Source of the DNA: CAWIMX01 sp963837345
GTDB lineage: Bacteria; Acidobacteriota; Vicinamibacteria; Vicinamibacterales; CAVVIG01
Direction: 5' to 3'
Assembly: GCA_963837345.1 (NCBI GenBank)
Contig: CAWIMX010000001.1
Coordinates: 682,001 to 746,000 of the forward strand
DNA: 64,000 nt
Position numbers and translations under genes: made by a program
Notes under the pieces: model-generated
Told to the model about the DNA's origin: nothing
Seen by the model: only the letters and a program-made list of their open reading frames with translations
The model's database searches: none
In this document: piece by piece, positions 26,764 to 35,379 of the stretch
How positions within the stretch are numbered: the stretch's first letter is position 1
How the letters are laid out: each line of letters begins with the position of its first letter

Positions 26764-28395
26764 ATGGCCAACCACAAAGATCACGATCAGGAGTGGGGCA
26801 CGCGGGTCGGGATGATCCTCGCCGTCTCGGGCTCCGCCGTCGGCCTCGGGAACTTCCTGCGCTTCCCGGGGCAGGCCGCGGCCAACGGCGGCGGCGCGTT
26901 CATGATCCCCTACTTCTGCGCCCTGCTCTTCCTCGGCATTCCCATCGGCTGGGCCGAGTGGACCATGGGGCGCTACGGCGGGCGGAAAGGCTTCCACAGC
27001 GCGCCGGCGATCATCGGCGTCTTCGGCGGCGGCCGGACGGCGCGCTACATCGGCGTGATCGGCGTGCTCATCCCGCTGGCCGTCTCGTTCTACTACACCT
27101 ACATCGAGTCGTGGTGCCTCGGCTACTTCTGGTACTACCTGCGCGGCGGCATCGGCGTCGATCCGACGAGCGCCATCGCGTCGCAGACCGCGGTGGCGGC
27201 GCAGTTCTACAGCGACATCACCGGACGCGCCGCCAACGGCGTCATCAGCGCCGGCACCATCGAGACGTTCGTCTTCTGGGCGATCACGTTCACCGTCAAC
27301 ATCTGGCTCGTCTTCCGCGGCATCTCCAAGGGCATCGAGAAGTTCTGCTCCTACGCCATTCCCGCAATGGCCGTGTGCGCCGTCGTCGTGCTGATTCGCG
27401 TGCTCACGCTCGGCACGCCGGACCTCACGCACCCCGACCAGAACGTGGTCAACGGCCTGGGCTACCTGTGGAACCCGAACCTGGGCGCGCTCACCAACCC
27501 GCAGACGTGGCTGGCCGCGGCGGGCCAGATCTTCTTCACGCTGTCGGTCGGCTTCGGCGTGATCATCAACTATGCCTCGTACCTCCGCCAGAAGGACGAT
27601 GTGGTGCTGTCGGGGCTGACGGCGTCGGCCACCAACGAGATGTTCGAGGTGGGCTTCGGGGGGCTCATCACCGTGACCGCCGCGTTCATCTTCCTCGGCA
27701 CGTCGAACATGGTGGGCGCGGTGCAGGGCGGCACGTTCGGCCTCGGCTTCAACACGCTGCCCGTCGTGTTCGCGCACATGGGATCGGTCGGCAACCTCGT
27801 GGGCGCGGTGTGGTTCTTCATGCTCTTCCTCGCCGCCATCACCAGCTCGATCTCGATGTATCAGCCGTCGCTCGCCTTCTTCCAGGAGGCGCTCGGGTGG
27901 ACGCGCAAGCGCGCCACGATGCTGATGGTGTCGATCTGCATCGTCGGATCGTTTCTCGTGATGTACTTCAGCCGCGGGGGCATCTTCTGGTCCACGCTCG
28001 ACAACTGGGTCGGGACGTTTCTGATCTTCATCCTCGCGATGGTGCAGATCATCTGCTTCAGCTGGATCTTCGGCGTGGACCGCGGGTTGAAGGAGGCGCA
28101 CCATGGGGCGCTGATCACGATCCCGCCCTTCTATCGCTTCGTGCTCAAGTACGTCACGCCCACCTACCTGCTTGTCGTGTTCGCGGCGTTCACGTGGAAC
28201 AATCTGGGCGGCTGGCTGCGCGACGCGCTGGCCGATCCCCTGCAGTTCGGAGCGCTGGCGCTCATCGTCGCGGTGCTCGCGCTGCTCATGGTGTGCGTGC
28301 GGATTGGCGAGCAGCGGTGGCAGCTCGCCGGCATGGACATCGACGGCCGCGAGCCCGCCGGCCGCGCCCACACACACGGAGGACCACGCGCATGA
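26764..28395 (+). CDS. Sodium-dependent amino-acid symporter, NSS family (MetP-type large subunit)
   Basis: A 543-residue inner-membrane transporter with about 12 helices of the LeuT fold. The helix 1 signature GSAVGLGNFLRFPGQAAANG lies near residue 24, with GGAFMIPYFCALLFLGIPIG following. Helix 6 to 8 blocks (GQIFFTLSVGFGVIINYASY; LITVTAAFIFLGTSN; FFMLFLAAITSSISMY) match the family. It imports an amino acid with sodium. Substrate residues cannot be read reliably, but the small MetS-like ORF overlapping its stop argues for the two-component MetPS group, known for methionine and alanine uptake in Corynebacterium. The leader carries a hairpin (26724-26746). Confidence 0.9.
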   Translation: MANHKDHDQEWGTRVGMILAVSGSAVGLGNFLRFPGQAAANGGGAFMIPYFCALLFLGIPIGWAEWTMGRYGGRKGFHSAPAIIGVFGGGRTARYIGVIGVLIPLAVSFYYTYIESWCLGYFWYYLRGGIGVDPTSAIASQTAVAAQFYSDITGRAANGVISAGTIETFVFWAITFTVNIWLVFRGISKGIEKFCSYAIPAMAVCAVVVLIRVLTLGTPDLTHPDQNVVNGLGYLWNPNLGALTNPQTWLAAAGQIFFTLSVGFGVIINYASYLRQKDDVVLSGLTASATNEMFEVGFGGLITVTAAFIFLGTSNMVGAVQGGTFGLGFNTLPVVFAHMGSVGNLVGAVWFFMLFLAAITSSISMYQPSLAFFQEALGWTRKRATMLMVSICIVGSFLVMYFSRGGIFWSTLDNWVGTFLIFILAMVQIICFSWIFGVDRGLKEAHHGALITIPPFYRFVLKYVTPTYLLVVFAAFTWNNLGGWLRDALADPLQFGALALIVAVLALLMVCVRIGEQRWQLAGMDIDGREPAGRAHTHGGPRA

Positions 28396-28517
28396 CGCCG
28401 CTCGGCTGGGTGTTTCTCATCGTCTCGCTGGCGTTCGTGTGGGGGCTCGTGGGCTGGTGTTTCTACAAGGTGCTGGCGGCGCCGAGAGAGATCGAGCAGG
28501 GCCCGCCGCTGCTGTAG
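28392..28517 (+). CDS. metS: MetS-type small membrane subunit of the NSS symporter
   Basis: A 41-residue protein: one membrane helix (GWVFLIVSLAFVWGLVGWCF) and a short polar tail. Its ATG overlaps the symporter stop in an ATGA junction, which implies translational coupling in a fixed ratio. Small single-helix partners of this size accompany MetP in known MetPS symporters and are needed for transport. It is below the usual length cut-off and easily missed. The neighbour and topology make the assignment likely, although the sequence itself is too short to prove it. Confidence 0.75.
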   Translation: MTPLGWVFLIVSLAFVWGLVGWCFYKVLAAPREIEQGPPLL

Positions 28518-28545
28518 ACGCCGCTCCCGGCGCGAAGGAGAGGGA

Positions 28546-30195
28546 ATGTTCGACGCCCGCTTTCCACGCGTCCCGCACCTGGCCGTCGGATTGATGGCCG
28601 TCCTGCTCGTGGGTTGCCGCGAGGCGCCCGACCGTCGCGCGACGCGCGACGCCGCCGGCCCGGGCTCGGTCGACTTTCCGGTTTCCTGCTCCGCGTCCGC
28701 GCAGGCCGAGTTCAACCGGGCGGTCGCCCTCCTCCATCACATGACGTATCCGCAGGCGCGCGAAGGGTTCGAGCGCGTCGCGTCGATCGATCCGCGGTGC
28801 GCCATGGCGCAGTGGGGCGTGGCGATGACCCTCTTCCAGCCGCTCTGGCCGACGCGGCCCGGACCCGCGGCGCTTCAGCGCGGCTGGGCAGCGGTGCAAA
28901 CGGCGGAAGCCCTCGGGCCGCCGACCGAGCGCGAGCGGCTGTTCGTGGCCGCCGCCGCGGCCTTCTTCCTCGATCCGGCCTCGACGGACTACTGGCTCCG
29001 CATCCACCGGTGGGAGCAGGCCTCCGAGAAGGTCCACACCGCGTTCCCGGACGACGTCGAGGCGGCGGTGTTCTACGCGCTGGCGCACCTGGCCACCGCG
29101 CCGCCCGATGACGTGTCGCCGAAGGAGTCGGACGAGGCCGCCGAGATTCTCCTTGCGGTGCTGGCGCGGAATCCGGATCACCCCGGCGCGATGCACTACC
29201 TCATTCACGCCAACGACGTGAGGGGGCGCGAGGGGCAGTCGCTCGAGATCACGCGCAAGTACGAAACGACCGCGCCGGACAATCCTCATGCACTCCACAT
29301 GCCCACCCATATCTACACGCGGCTGGGCGACTGGGACGGCGTGATTCGGGGCAATCTCCGGGCCGCAGACGCGGCGCTGCAATCTCCAGCCGGCGACCAC
29401 GGGGAGCTCGTGTGGGACGAGTTCCCGCACGCGGTCGAGTACCTCGTCTATGCCTATCTGCAGGAGGGGCGGGATCGCGAAGCCGGCGACGAGATGCGGC
29501 GGCTGCGCGCCACGCCTCGACTCGAGCCGACGTTCAAGACGGCCTTTCATCTCGCGTCGACCCAGGCACGCTACGCGCTCGAGCGCCGCGCGTGGGACGA
29601 GGCGGCGGCGATCGTCCCGCGCGAGCCGCCGACCCTCGACTGGGATCGGTTCGCCTGGCCCGAAGCCGTCGCGCGGTTCGCCCGCGGCCTCGGCGCGGCG
29701 CATCTCGGGCGTCTCGACGAGGCGAATGCTGCGGTCGAGCGCCTGACGGCGCTGGAGGCGGCCATGCGCGCCGAGGGAGAGACGTTGTTCGGCAGGAACA
29801 TCGAGGTGCTGCGACTCGAGCTGAGCGCCTGGGTGGCGCACGCGCAGGGCCGGCAGGAGTCGAGCGTGTCGCAGATGCAGGAGGCCGCCGGGATTGAGGA
29901 TTCCACGCCGAAGCACGCCGTGACACCCGGCCCCACGCTGCCTGCCCACGAGATGCTCGGAGACCTGCTCATGGAACAGAAGCGGCCGGCAGATGCGCTG
30001 GCGGCGTACCGGCAATCGCTCGAGCTGTATCCGAGGCGCTTCAACAGCCTGCTCGGCGCCGCGCGTGCGGCGCGAGCCTTGAACGACGATGCGGCGGCGC
30101 GCGGGTACTACAGGGAGCTTCTCGACGTGGCTGAGGGCGGCACGCGGCAGCCCGCTCTGCAGGAGGCGCAGCGCGACGTGTCGCCGCCCTCGTAG
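28546..30195 (+). CDS. TPR-repeat lipoprotein
   Basis: A 549-residue protein with a lipoprotein signal (VGLMAVLLVGC, Cys near residue 24). Helical repeat pairs are seen from residue 50 on (AQAEFNRAVALLHHMTYPQA; FERVASIDPRCAMAQWGVAM), and a conserved central block (HPGAMHYLIHANDVRGREGQ) is typical of a periplasmic TPR family common in Acidobacteriota and Bacteroidota. The C-terminus returns to canonical TPR (ADALAAYRQSLELYPRRFNS). It is preceded by GAAGGAGAGG and lies 28 bases after metS, so it may share the transcript. It probably scaffolds protein interactions in the periplasm; the partner is unknown. Confidence 0.85.
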   Translation: MFDARFPRVPHLAVGLMAVLLVGCREAPDRRATRDAAGPGSVDFPVSCSASAQAEFNRAVALLHHMTYPQAREGFERVASIDPRCAMAQWGVAMTLFQPLWPTRPGPAALQRGWAAVQTAEALGPPTERERLFVAAAAAFFLDPASTDYWLRIHRWEQASEKVHTAFPDDVEAAVFYALAHLATAPPDDVSPKESDEAAEILLAVLARNPDHPGAMHYLIHANDVRGREGQSLEITRKYETTAPDNPHALHMPTHIYTRLGDWDGVIRGNLRAADAALQSPAGDHGELVWDEFPHAVEYLVYAYLQEGRDREAGDEMRRLRATPRLEPTFKTAFHLASTQARYALERRAWDEAAAIVPREPPTLDWDRFAWPEAVARFARGLGAAHLGRLDEANAAVERLTALEAAMRAEGETLFGRNIEVLRLELSAWVAHAQGRQESSVSQMQEAAGIEDSTPKHAVTPGPTLPAHEMLGDLLMEQKRPADALAAYRQSLELYPRRFNSLLGAARAARALNDDAAARGYYRELLDVAEGGTRQPALQEAQRDVSPPS

Positions 30196-30261
30196 TCGAG
30201 CTCGACGATATTCGACTCTTTCGAGCCGCTTACAAATTCTACGACCCGATAGATCGCGCCA

Positions 30262-30286
30262 GCGAGTGTGCAGGTTTCACACTCGC
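30262..30286. promoter_or_regulatory. Perfect 9-bp palindrome upstream of the TonB receptor gene
   Basis: GCGAGTGTG and CACACTCGC form a perfect 9-bp inverted repeat with a 7-base centre. It lies about 28 bases upstream of a TATAGT -10 candidate, next to where a -35 would be. There is no T-tract on the plus strand, so it is more likely an operator for a dimeric regulator than a terminator of the upstream TPR gene. Confidence 0.45.
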
Positions 30287-30313
30287 AGGCATGTTCGCCC
30301 GCATGCCCGGTGC

Positions 30314-30319
30314 TATAGT
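30314..30319 (+). promoter_or_regulatory. Candidate -10 element for the TonB receptor gene
   Basis: TATAGT in the context GGTGCTATAGTCC lies about 70 bases before the ATG at 30390. No recognisable -35 is found 17 bases upstream, which would suit activation through the adjacent palindrome. Confidence 0.4.
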
Positions 30320-30389
30320 CCGCCCGCCGGGGCTCGCGTCCAGCGGCCGCGCGCCGACGATCCTCTCTCGTCCCGGAAAGGACAGACCC

Positions 30390-33107
30390 ATGCGGCGACC
30401 GGCGTTGGTGGTGTTGACGTTGCTCCTCGGCGCGCTCGCCGCCGAGGCGCAGGTGCTCCCGGGCACCATGATTGGCGTCGTGCGGGACGAGTCGGGCGCC
30501 GTGCTGCCCGGCGCCACCGTCACGGTGACGTCACCCGCCCTGCCCGGCGGCCCGGTCAGCGTCGTGACGGGCACGCAAGGCGAATATCGCGTGACCGGGC
30601 TGGTGCCCGGCACCTACGCCCTGTCGATCGCCCTTCAGGGCTTCGGCACGTACAACGAATCCGACCTGCGGGTGACGGTGGGCGGCACCACGGAGCGCAA
30701 CGTCAGGCTGCCGCTCGCCACGGTGCAGGAGAACGTGACGGTGACGGGGGCCTCGCCGCTCGTCGACACGCGCCAGACCGGCATCGGCGCGACGCTCTCG
30801 ACCGAGGCGGTCGAGTCGCTGCCGAACAAGCGCTTCACCGCCGCCGCCAGCTTCATGACCGACCTGCCGGGCGTGACGGCTTCCAACGTGGAGCAGGCGT
30901 ACAGCGTCAACGTGATGGGATCCTCCGGCGCCGAGACGCCGCTGATGGTCGACGGCGTCGTCACCAACCACCCCGCATCGGGCGGCGGCTGGACCCACTT
31001 CGACCTCGACGCCATCGGCGAGGTGAGCGCCACCACCCTCGGCGCGTCGGCCGAATTCCAGGGCGCCGCGGGCGGCGTGCTGGACGTGATCACGAAATCG
31101 GGCACGAACGACTTCCACGGCGACACCGCCGGCTTCTGGGCGCCCCAGGCGCTGTCGAGCCAGCCGATTCTCCGCGACTGCGGCTGCCCGGAGGGGCAGA
31201 CGGGCTTCACGTGGTACAAGAACCGCGATGTGTCGGCGCATCTGGGAGGACCGATCGTCGCCAACCGCGCCTGGTTCTACGGCGGCTTCACGTTCACGGG
31301 ACAGTCGGGATCGACGCCCGGCCAGGCGCCGCTCGAGCCCGCGGACCAGTACCTGATCTGGTTCGCGGATCCCAGCGCGAAGGTGGACGTGAAGCTGAGC
31401 GACCGGTTCAGCCTTCAGCAGACCTACTACGAGGAGGCGTTCTTCGAGCCGCTGCCCCACTTTCCGACCGTGACCCGGCCGCTCGAGACGATCCAGCGGT
31501 CCAGCGGCACGAGCGGGTTGTGGGGGAAGGGCCTCCCGCACGGCGCGACGGAGTTCAAGGCGACGCTGTCGTCGCGAACGCTGCTGACGGCGCGGTATGC
31601 GATCACGGATCTGCCCGACGAGCGCATCGGCTTCAACAACGACCTGACGACGCCGCGGCGCATCGACAGCGCGACGGGCATCAACAGCGGCAACGCGACG
31701 GCGTTCAGGAGCACGCCGCGCCGCGACGAAGTCGACGTCAAGGCGAACACCTTCTTCGCCGGCTCGTCGGTCGACAACAACCTGTCGTACGGCCTGCAGA
31801 TCATCCGCAATCGCATCTGGCGCGCCACGGTCGAGCCGGGTGGCGTCGTCTACTCCGACTTCAGCGGTCAGCCGGACCAGGCGACGTTCACCCCGCCGAG
31901 CATCGACGCGGCGCAGTACAACGCGCAGGCGCTCTGGGGCGAGAGCGAGCTGACCTTCCGGCGCCAGTTGACGATCAAGGTCGGCGCGAGGCTCGATCGC
32001 CTCGAGGGCATCAGCTCGGACGCCGACGCCGTGGACAGCTCGTTCAACGATACGGGAGAGACCATCGCCGGCCTCGGACACCTGCTCACGTGGACCACCG
32101 TCTCGCCGCGCGTCGGCGTCAACCTGAAATTGAACGACGAAGGGACCATGGTGCTCCGCGGCACCGTGGGCCGCTACTACGACTCGCTCGATCTCCGGAC
32201 GATCGAGAATGTGCACCCCGGTGTCGCCGTCACGACGCTGGCGCGGTTCGATCCGGCGACCGGCGACTACACGAACATCATCTCGGTCACCGATCCGCGC
32301 GCCAACATCGCCTTCGACCGCGACATGAAAGCGCCGTACACCGACCAGTACTCGGTCGGCCTCGATCGCCAGATCGTGAACCAGCTCGCCGGCTCGGTCA
32401 GCTACGTCCACAAGATCGCCAAGAACCAGATCGCGACCGTCACGACCGGCGCCGAGTACGGCACCGACGTGGTGGCCGCCCCGACCGGCGGCGACCTGAC
32501 CGTCTTCCCGCTCGTCAGCAACGCCAACGATCGCATCTTCCTGACGACGAACGGCCCCGGCTATCGGACGACGTACGACGCCCTGTTGCTGAGCCTGACG
32601 CGGCGGTACGCGAACGGCTGGCAGGGGAACGTCGGCTACACCTACTCGCGCTTCCGCGGCCTCACCGCCGGCGCGGTCGACCCCAACGACGTCACGAATG
32701 CCGACGGCGCTCAGAGCATCGACCGCCCGAACGCCTTCACGGCGACAGGCTCGTACAACGTGGAACGCGTCGACCTGCAGGTCTCGGGCAACCTGATCGT
32801 GCTGCAGGGGACGCCGTACGCGTCGATCCTCCAGGTCCGGCTGCCGCAGGGACGGCGGTCGATCCGGCTCGACGCCCCGGACGCGTTCCGCGGGCCGACC
32901 GAGAAGCACCTGTCGTTCCGCGTCAGCAAGATCCTGTTCCGCACCGGCACCCGGCGCCTCGAGCTGAGCGGCGAGGTGCGCAACGCGCTGCAGGACACGA
33001 ACAACCAGACGCGCGTCACGACGGTGTACGGCGACCCGAACTTCGGGTTACAGTCGTCGTGGCCGGATCCGCGCCAGCTGCTGCTCCGCGCGAGGCTGTA
33101 TTTCTAG
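30390..33107 (+). CDS. TonB-dependent receptor with carboxypeptidase-regulatory domain (Oar-like)
   Basis: A 905-residue outer-membrane protein. The signal peptide is MRRPALVVLTLLLGALAAEA. Residues about 22-105 form the carboxypeptidase-regulatory domain (GVVRDESGAVLPGATVTVTS). A plug domain follows (TLSTEAVESLPNKRFTAAAS), then a long beta-barrel with many aromatic strand ends, finishing in LLLRARLYF with the expected terminal Phe. No TonB box is obvious. I chose the ATG at 30390 over the upstream frame start because of the signal peptide and the GGAAAGGA site. The secreted amidase gene starts 15 bases after the stop, so the pair may take up a substrate that the amidase processes; that link is inferred from spacing. 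Confidence 0.92.
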   Translation: MRRPALVVLTLLLGALAAEAQVLPGTMIGVVRDESGAVLPGATVTVTSPALPGGPVSVVTGTQGEYRVTGLVPGTYALSIALQGFGTYNESDLRVTVGGTTERNVRLPLATVQENVTVTGASPLVDTRQTGIGATLSTEAVESLPNKRFTAAASFMTDLPGVTASNVEQAYSVNVMGSSGAETPLMVDGVVTNHPASGGGWTHFDLDAIGEVSATTLGASAEFQGAAGGVLDVITKSGTNDFHGDTAGFWAPQALSSQPILRDCGCPEGQTGFTWYKNRDVSAHLGGPIVANRAWFYGGFTFTGQSGSTPGQAPLEPADQYLIWFADPSAKVDVKLSDRFSLQQTYYEEAFFEPLPHFPTVTRPLETIQRSSGTSGLWGKGLPHGATEFKATLSSRTLLTARYAITDLPDERIGFNNDLTTPRRIDSATGINSGNATAFRSTPRRDEVDVKANTFFAGSSVDNNLSYGLQIIRNRIWRATVEPGGVVYSDFSGQPDQATFTPPSIDAAQYNAQALWGESELTFRRQLTIKVGARLDRLEGISSDADAVDSSFNDTGETIAGLGHLLTWTTVSPRVGVNLKLNDEGTMVLRGTVGRYYDSLDLRTIENVHPGVAVTTLARFDPATGDYTNIISVTDPRANIAFDRDMKAPYTDQYSVGLDRQIVNQLAGSVSYVHKIAKNQIATVTTGAEYGTDVVAAPTGGDLTVFPLVSNANDRIFLTTNGPGYRTTYDALLLSLTRRYANGWQGNVGYTYSRFRGLTAGAVDPNDVTNADGAQSIDRPNAFTATGSYNVERVDLQVSGNLIVLQGTPYASILQVRLPQGRRSIRLDAPDAFRGPTEKHLSFRVSKILFRTGTRRLELSGEVRNALQDTNNQTRVTTVYGDPNFGLQSSWPDPRQLLLRARLYF

Positions 33108-33122
33108 GAGTGAGGAGGTGAC

Positions 33123-34736
33123 GTGCGGAACCCGCGTCTGGCGGCGGCCGTAGGGCTCGCGCTGCTCCTCGTCCGTCCGGCGCCGTTCGCGCAGCAGGCG
33201 GCCGGCGCGGCGATGGAGCGCGATCTGCTCGAGATCACGATCCCGCAGCTCGAGTCGCTGTACGCGGCGCACCGGTACACCGTCGCACAGGTCACGCGCT
33301 GGTATCTCGATCGCATCGCCCGGTACAACGACGTCTACAAGGCGATCCTGCACGTCGACCGCGCCGGCGCGCTCGCGGCCGCCGCCGCCGAGGACGCCGC
33401 CGCCCAGCAGGACGGCCAGCATTTCGAGCCGCCGCCGCTCTGGGGCGTGCCGGTGGTCATCAAGTCGAACACGAGCGTCAAGGGGCTCGTCACGAGCGAA
33501 GGGTGGGAAGGCTTTCTCATTCCCGGCCACCAGCTGGTCGCGCCCGACGATGCCACGGTCGTCGCGAAGCTGAGAGCGGCGGGCGTCGTCATTCTCGGCC
33601 AGACGAACATGCCCGACTTCGCGGCGAGCGATACGAACGTCAGCACCGCGTTCGGCCGCACCGGCAACGCCTACAACTGGCGGTTCAGCCCCGGCGGATC
33701 GTCGGGCGGCACGGTGACGTCGGTCGCCGGCAACCTCGCCGTCTTCGGCACCGGCACCGACACCGCCAACTCGATTCGCATGCCGGCGGCCACGAGCGCG
33801 GTCGTCGGGATGATGCCCACGCGAGGCCTGGTCAGCATCGCCGGCATCGGTCCGCTCGACTGGCTGCGCGACAACACCGGGCCGATTGCGCGGACCGTCG
33901 CCGACGCCGCCATCGCGCTCGGGATCATGGCTGGAGAAGATCCCAAAGACCCGAAGACGATCGGCTCGGCCGCGAAGGCGCAGCCGGGGCCGTACACGGA
34001 TTATCTCGACGCCGGCGCGCTCCGCGGCCGCCGGTTCGGCGTCCCCGCGTTCATCGTGAAGGAACCGGAAGCCGGCGCATCCGGCGGGAACTACCTCGAA
34101 GTCGAGACCCGGGCGGTGTTCATGCGGTCGCTCGAGGGCCTGCGCGCCGCGGGCGCCACGGTCGTCATGGACGCGGCGATTCTGCCCGACAGCTTCGCGG
34201 AGCTGACGTCGAAGGTGATTACGCGTCCGTACCGGCGTGAAGGCACCGAGCGGTTCCTGCGGGATTTCGGACCCGCGGAGTACCGATCGCCCGACGCATA
34301 CGAGAAGGCCGTGGGGAAGCCGCTGCCGGCGACGATCATCGGCGCCGACGATCAGCGGACGCTTGAACAGGATCCCGAGGCGGAAGCGACGTTCTACGCC
34401 CCCCAGCGCGAGGCGCTCGCCGCGTACGAGGCGGCGCTCGATCGCTTCAACCTGGACGGGTTCGTCTATCCCGGCCTGCAACAGCCGTCGGTCGACGAGA
34501 CCGCGCCGGGCGCCATGACCGGGCGAAGCAAAGGTCCGCACAGCAACACGGGCTGGGCGAATCGGATCGGCGTGCCCGCGATTGTCGTGCCCGGCGGCTA
34601 CTACGCGAACGGCCTGCCGTTCGGCCTCGAGCTGTCGGCCGACGCGTGGAAGGACGGCGACCTGCTCGGCTGGGCGTTCGCGTACGAGCAGGCCACGAAG
34701 GTCCGCCGGCCGCCGGAACTGATCGAACAGCCCTAG
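33123..34736 (+). CDS. Secreted amidase, amidase-signature family
   Basis: A 537-residue hydrolase with a signal peptide (LAAAVGLALLLVRPAPFAQQ). The Ser-cisSer-Lys triad is present: Lys in GVPVVIKSN near residue 117, cis-Ser in FSPGGSSGG near residue 192, and nucleophile Ser in GTGTDTANSIRMPA near 220. It hydrolyses an amide bond; the substrate is not predictable. It starts with GTG behind AGTGAGGAGGTGAC, an overlong but strong ribosome site. Export plus tight coupling to a TonB receptor suggests periplasmic processing of an imported amide or peptide-like compound. Confidence 0.9.
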   Translation: MRNPRLAAAVGLALLLVRPAPFAQQAAGAAMERDLLEITIPQLESLYAAHRYTVAQVTRWYLDRIARYNDVYKAILHVDRAGALAAAAAEDAAAQQDGQHFEPPPLWGVPVVIKSNTSVKGLVTSEGWEGFLIPGHQLVAPDDATVVAKLRAAGVVILGQTNMPDFAASDTNVSTAFGRTGNAYNWRFSPGGSSGGTVTSVAGNLAVFGTGTDTANSIRMPAATSAVVGMMPTRGLVSIAGIGPLDWLRDNTGPIARTVADAAIALGIMAGEDPKDPKTIGSAAKAQPGPYTDYLDAGALRGRRFGVPAFIVKEPEAGASGGNYLEVETRAVFMRSLEGLRAAGATVVMDAAILPDSFAELTSKVITRPYRREGTERFLRDFGPAEYRSPDAYEKAVGKPLPATIIGADDQRTLEQDPEAEATFYAPQREALAAYEAALDRFNLDGFVYPGLQQPSVDETAPGAMTGRSKGPHSNTGWANRIGVPAIVVPGGYYANGLPFGLELSADAWKDGDLLGWAFAYEQATKVRRPPELIEQP

Positions 34737-34908
34737 CGTCGCAGTCGCAGGGCGCGGCGTCGCTCCTCAGGGCGCGAACGCGCTTCCGACGCCAGACCGA
34801 GGGCTCCACGAACGTGATCCGGCGGAGCGTGGTGCCCCGCGCCGCTCTGTGGCGAGCCAACGGCCCGGCGTGTTGGCGAAGCGACCATCATCGCGGCACA
34901 ATCGCGTC

Positions 34909-35379
34909 ATGATGGCCATGGACCCTCGCGCCGCCTATCTCATCGAGTCGCTCGGCCTGACGTCGCATCCCGAAGGCGGCTACTTCCGCGAGATCTATCG
35001 TTCGACCGCCCGGGTCAGGCCGGACGACGGCCGATCGGATCGCGCGGCGCTGACGACGATCTATTTTCTGCTGGTTGAAGGAATGATCAGCGGCTGGCAC
35101 CGCGTGTCGTCGGACGAAATCTGGCATTACTTCGAAGGCGCGCCCATCGAGCTGGTCGCGGCCGACCCCGAGTTCAACGAGGTGGAGCGCCGGGTCCTCG
35201 GGCCGTCGACCGATGTGTCGGCAACGCCGGTGCACGTGGTGCGGGCCGGCCACTGGCAGGCGGCGCGGCCCATGGGGCCTTATTCGCTGGCCGGGTGCAC
35301 CGTGGGGCCGGGGTTCGAGTTCGCGGACTTCGAGATGCTGAGAGACAAGTTGGGCTCCCGGCGCGCGCCGAGTCTTTAA
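34909..35379 (+). CDS. Cupin_5 (DUF985) family protein
   Basis: A 156-residue small cupin. The family signature appears at the N-terminus (LGLTSHPEGGYFREIYRS) and metal-site-like residues follow in GWHRVSSDEIWHYFEGAPIE. The C-terminal strand block is YSLAGCTVGPGFEFADFEML. Three in-frame ATGs occur within 10 bases (34909, 34912, 34918) and the true one is undecided. A CACAAT -10-like sequence lies about 12 bases upstream, implying a very short leader. Enzymatic role unknown; the family binds small sugars or metals. Its stop overlaps the convergent esterase stop in TTAA. Confidence 0.85.
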   Translation: MMAMDPRAAYLIESLGLTSHPEGGYFREIYRSTARVRPDDGRSDRAALTTIYFLLVEGMISGWHRVSSDEIWHYFEGAPIELVAADPEFNEVERRVLGPSTDVSATPVHVVRAGHWQAARPMGPYSLAGCTVGPGFEFADFEMLRDKLGSRRAPSL

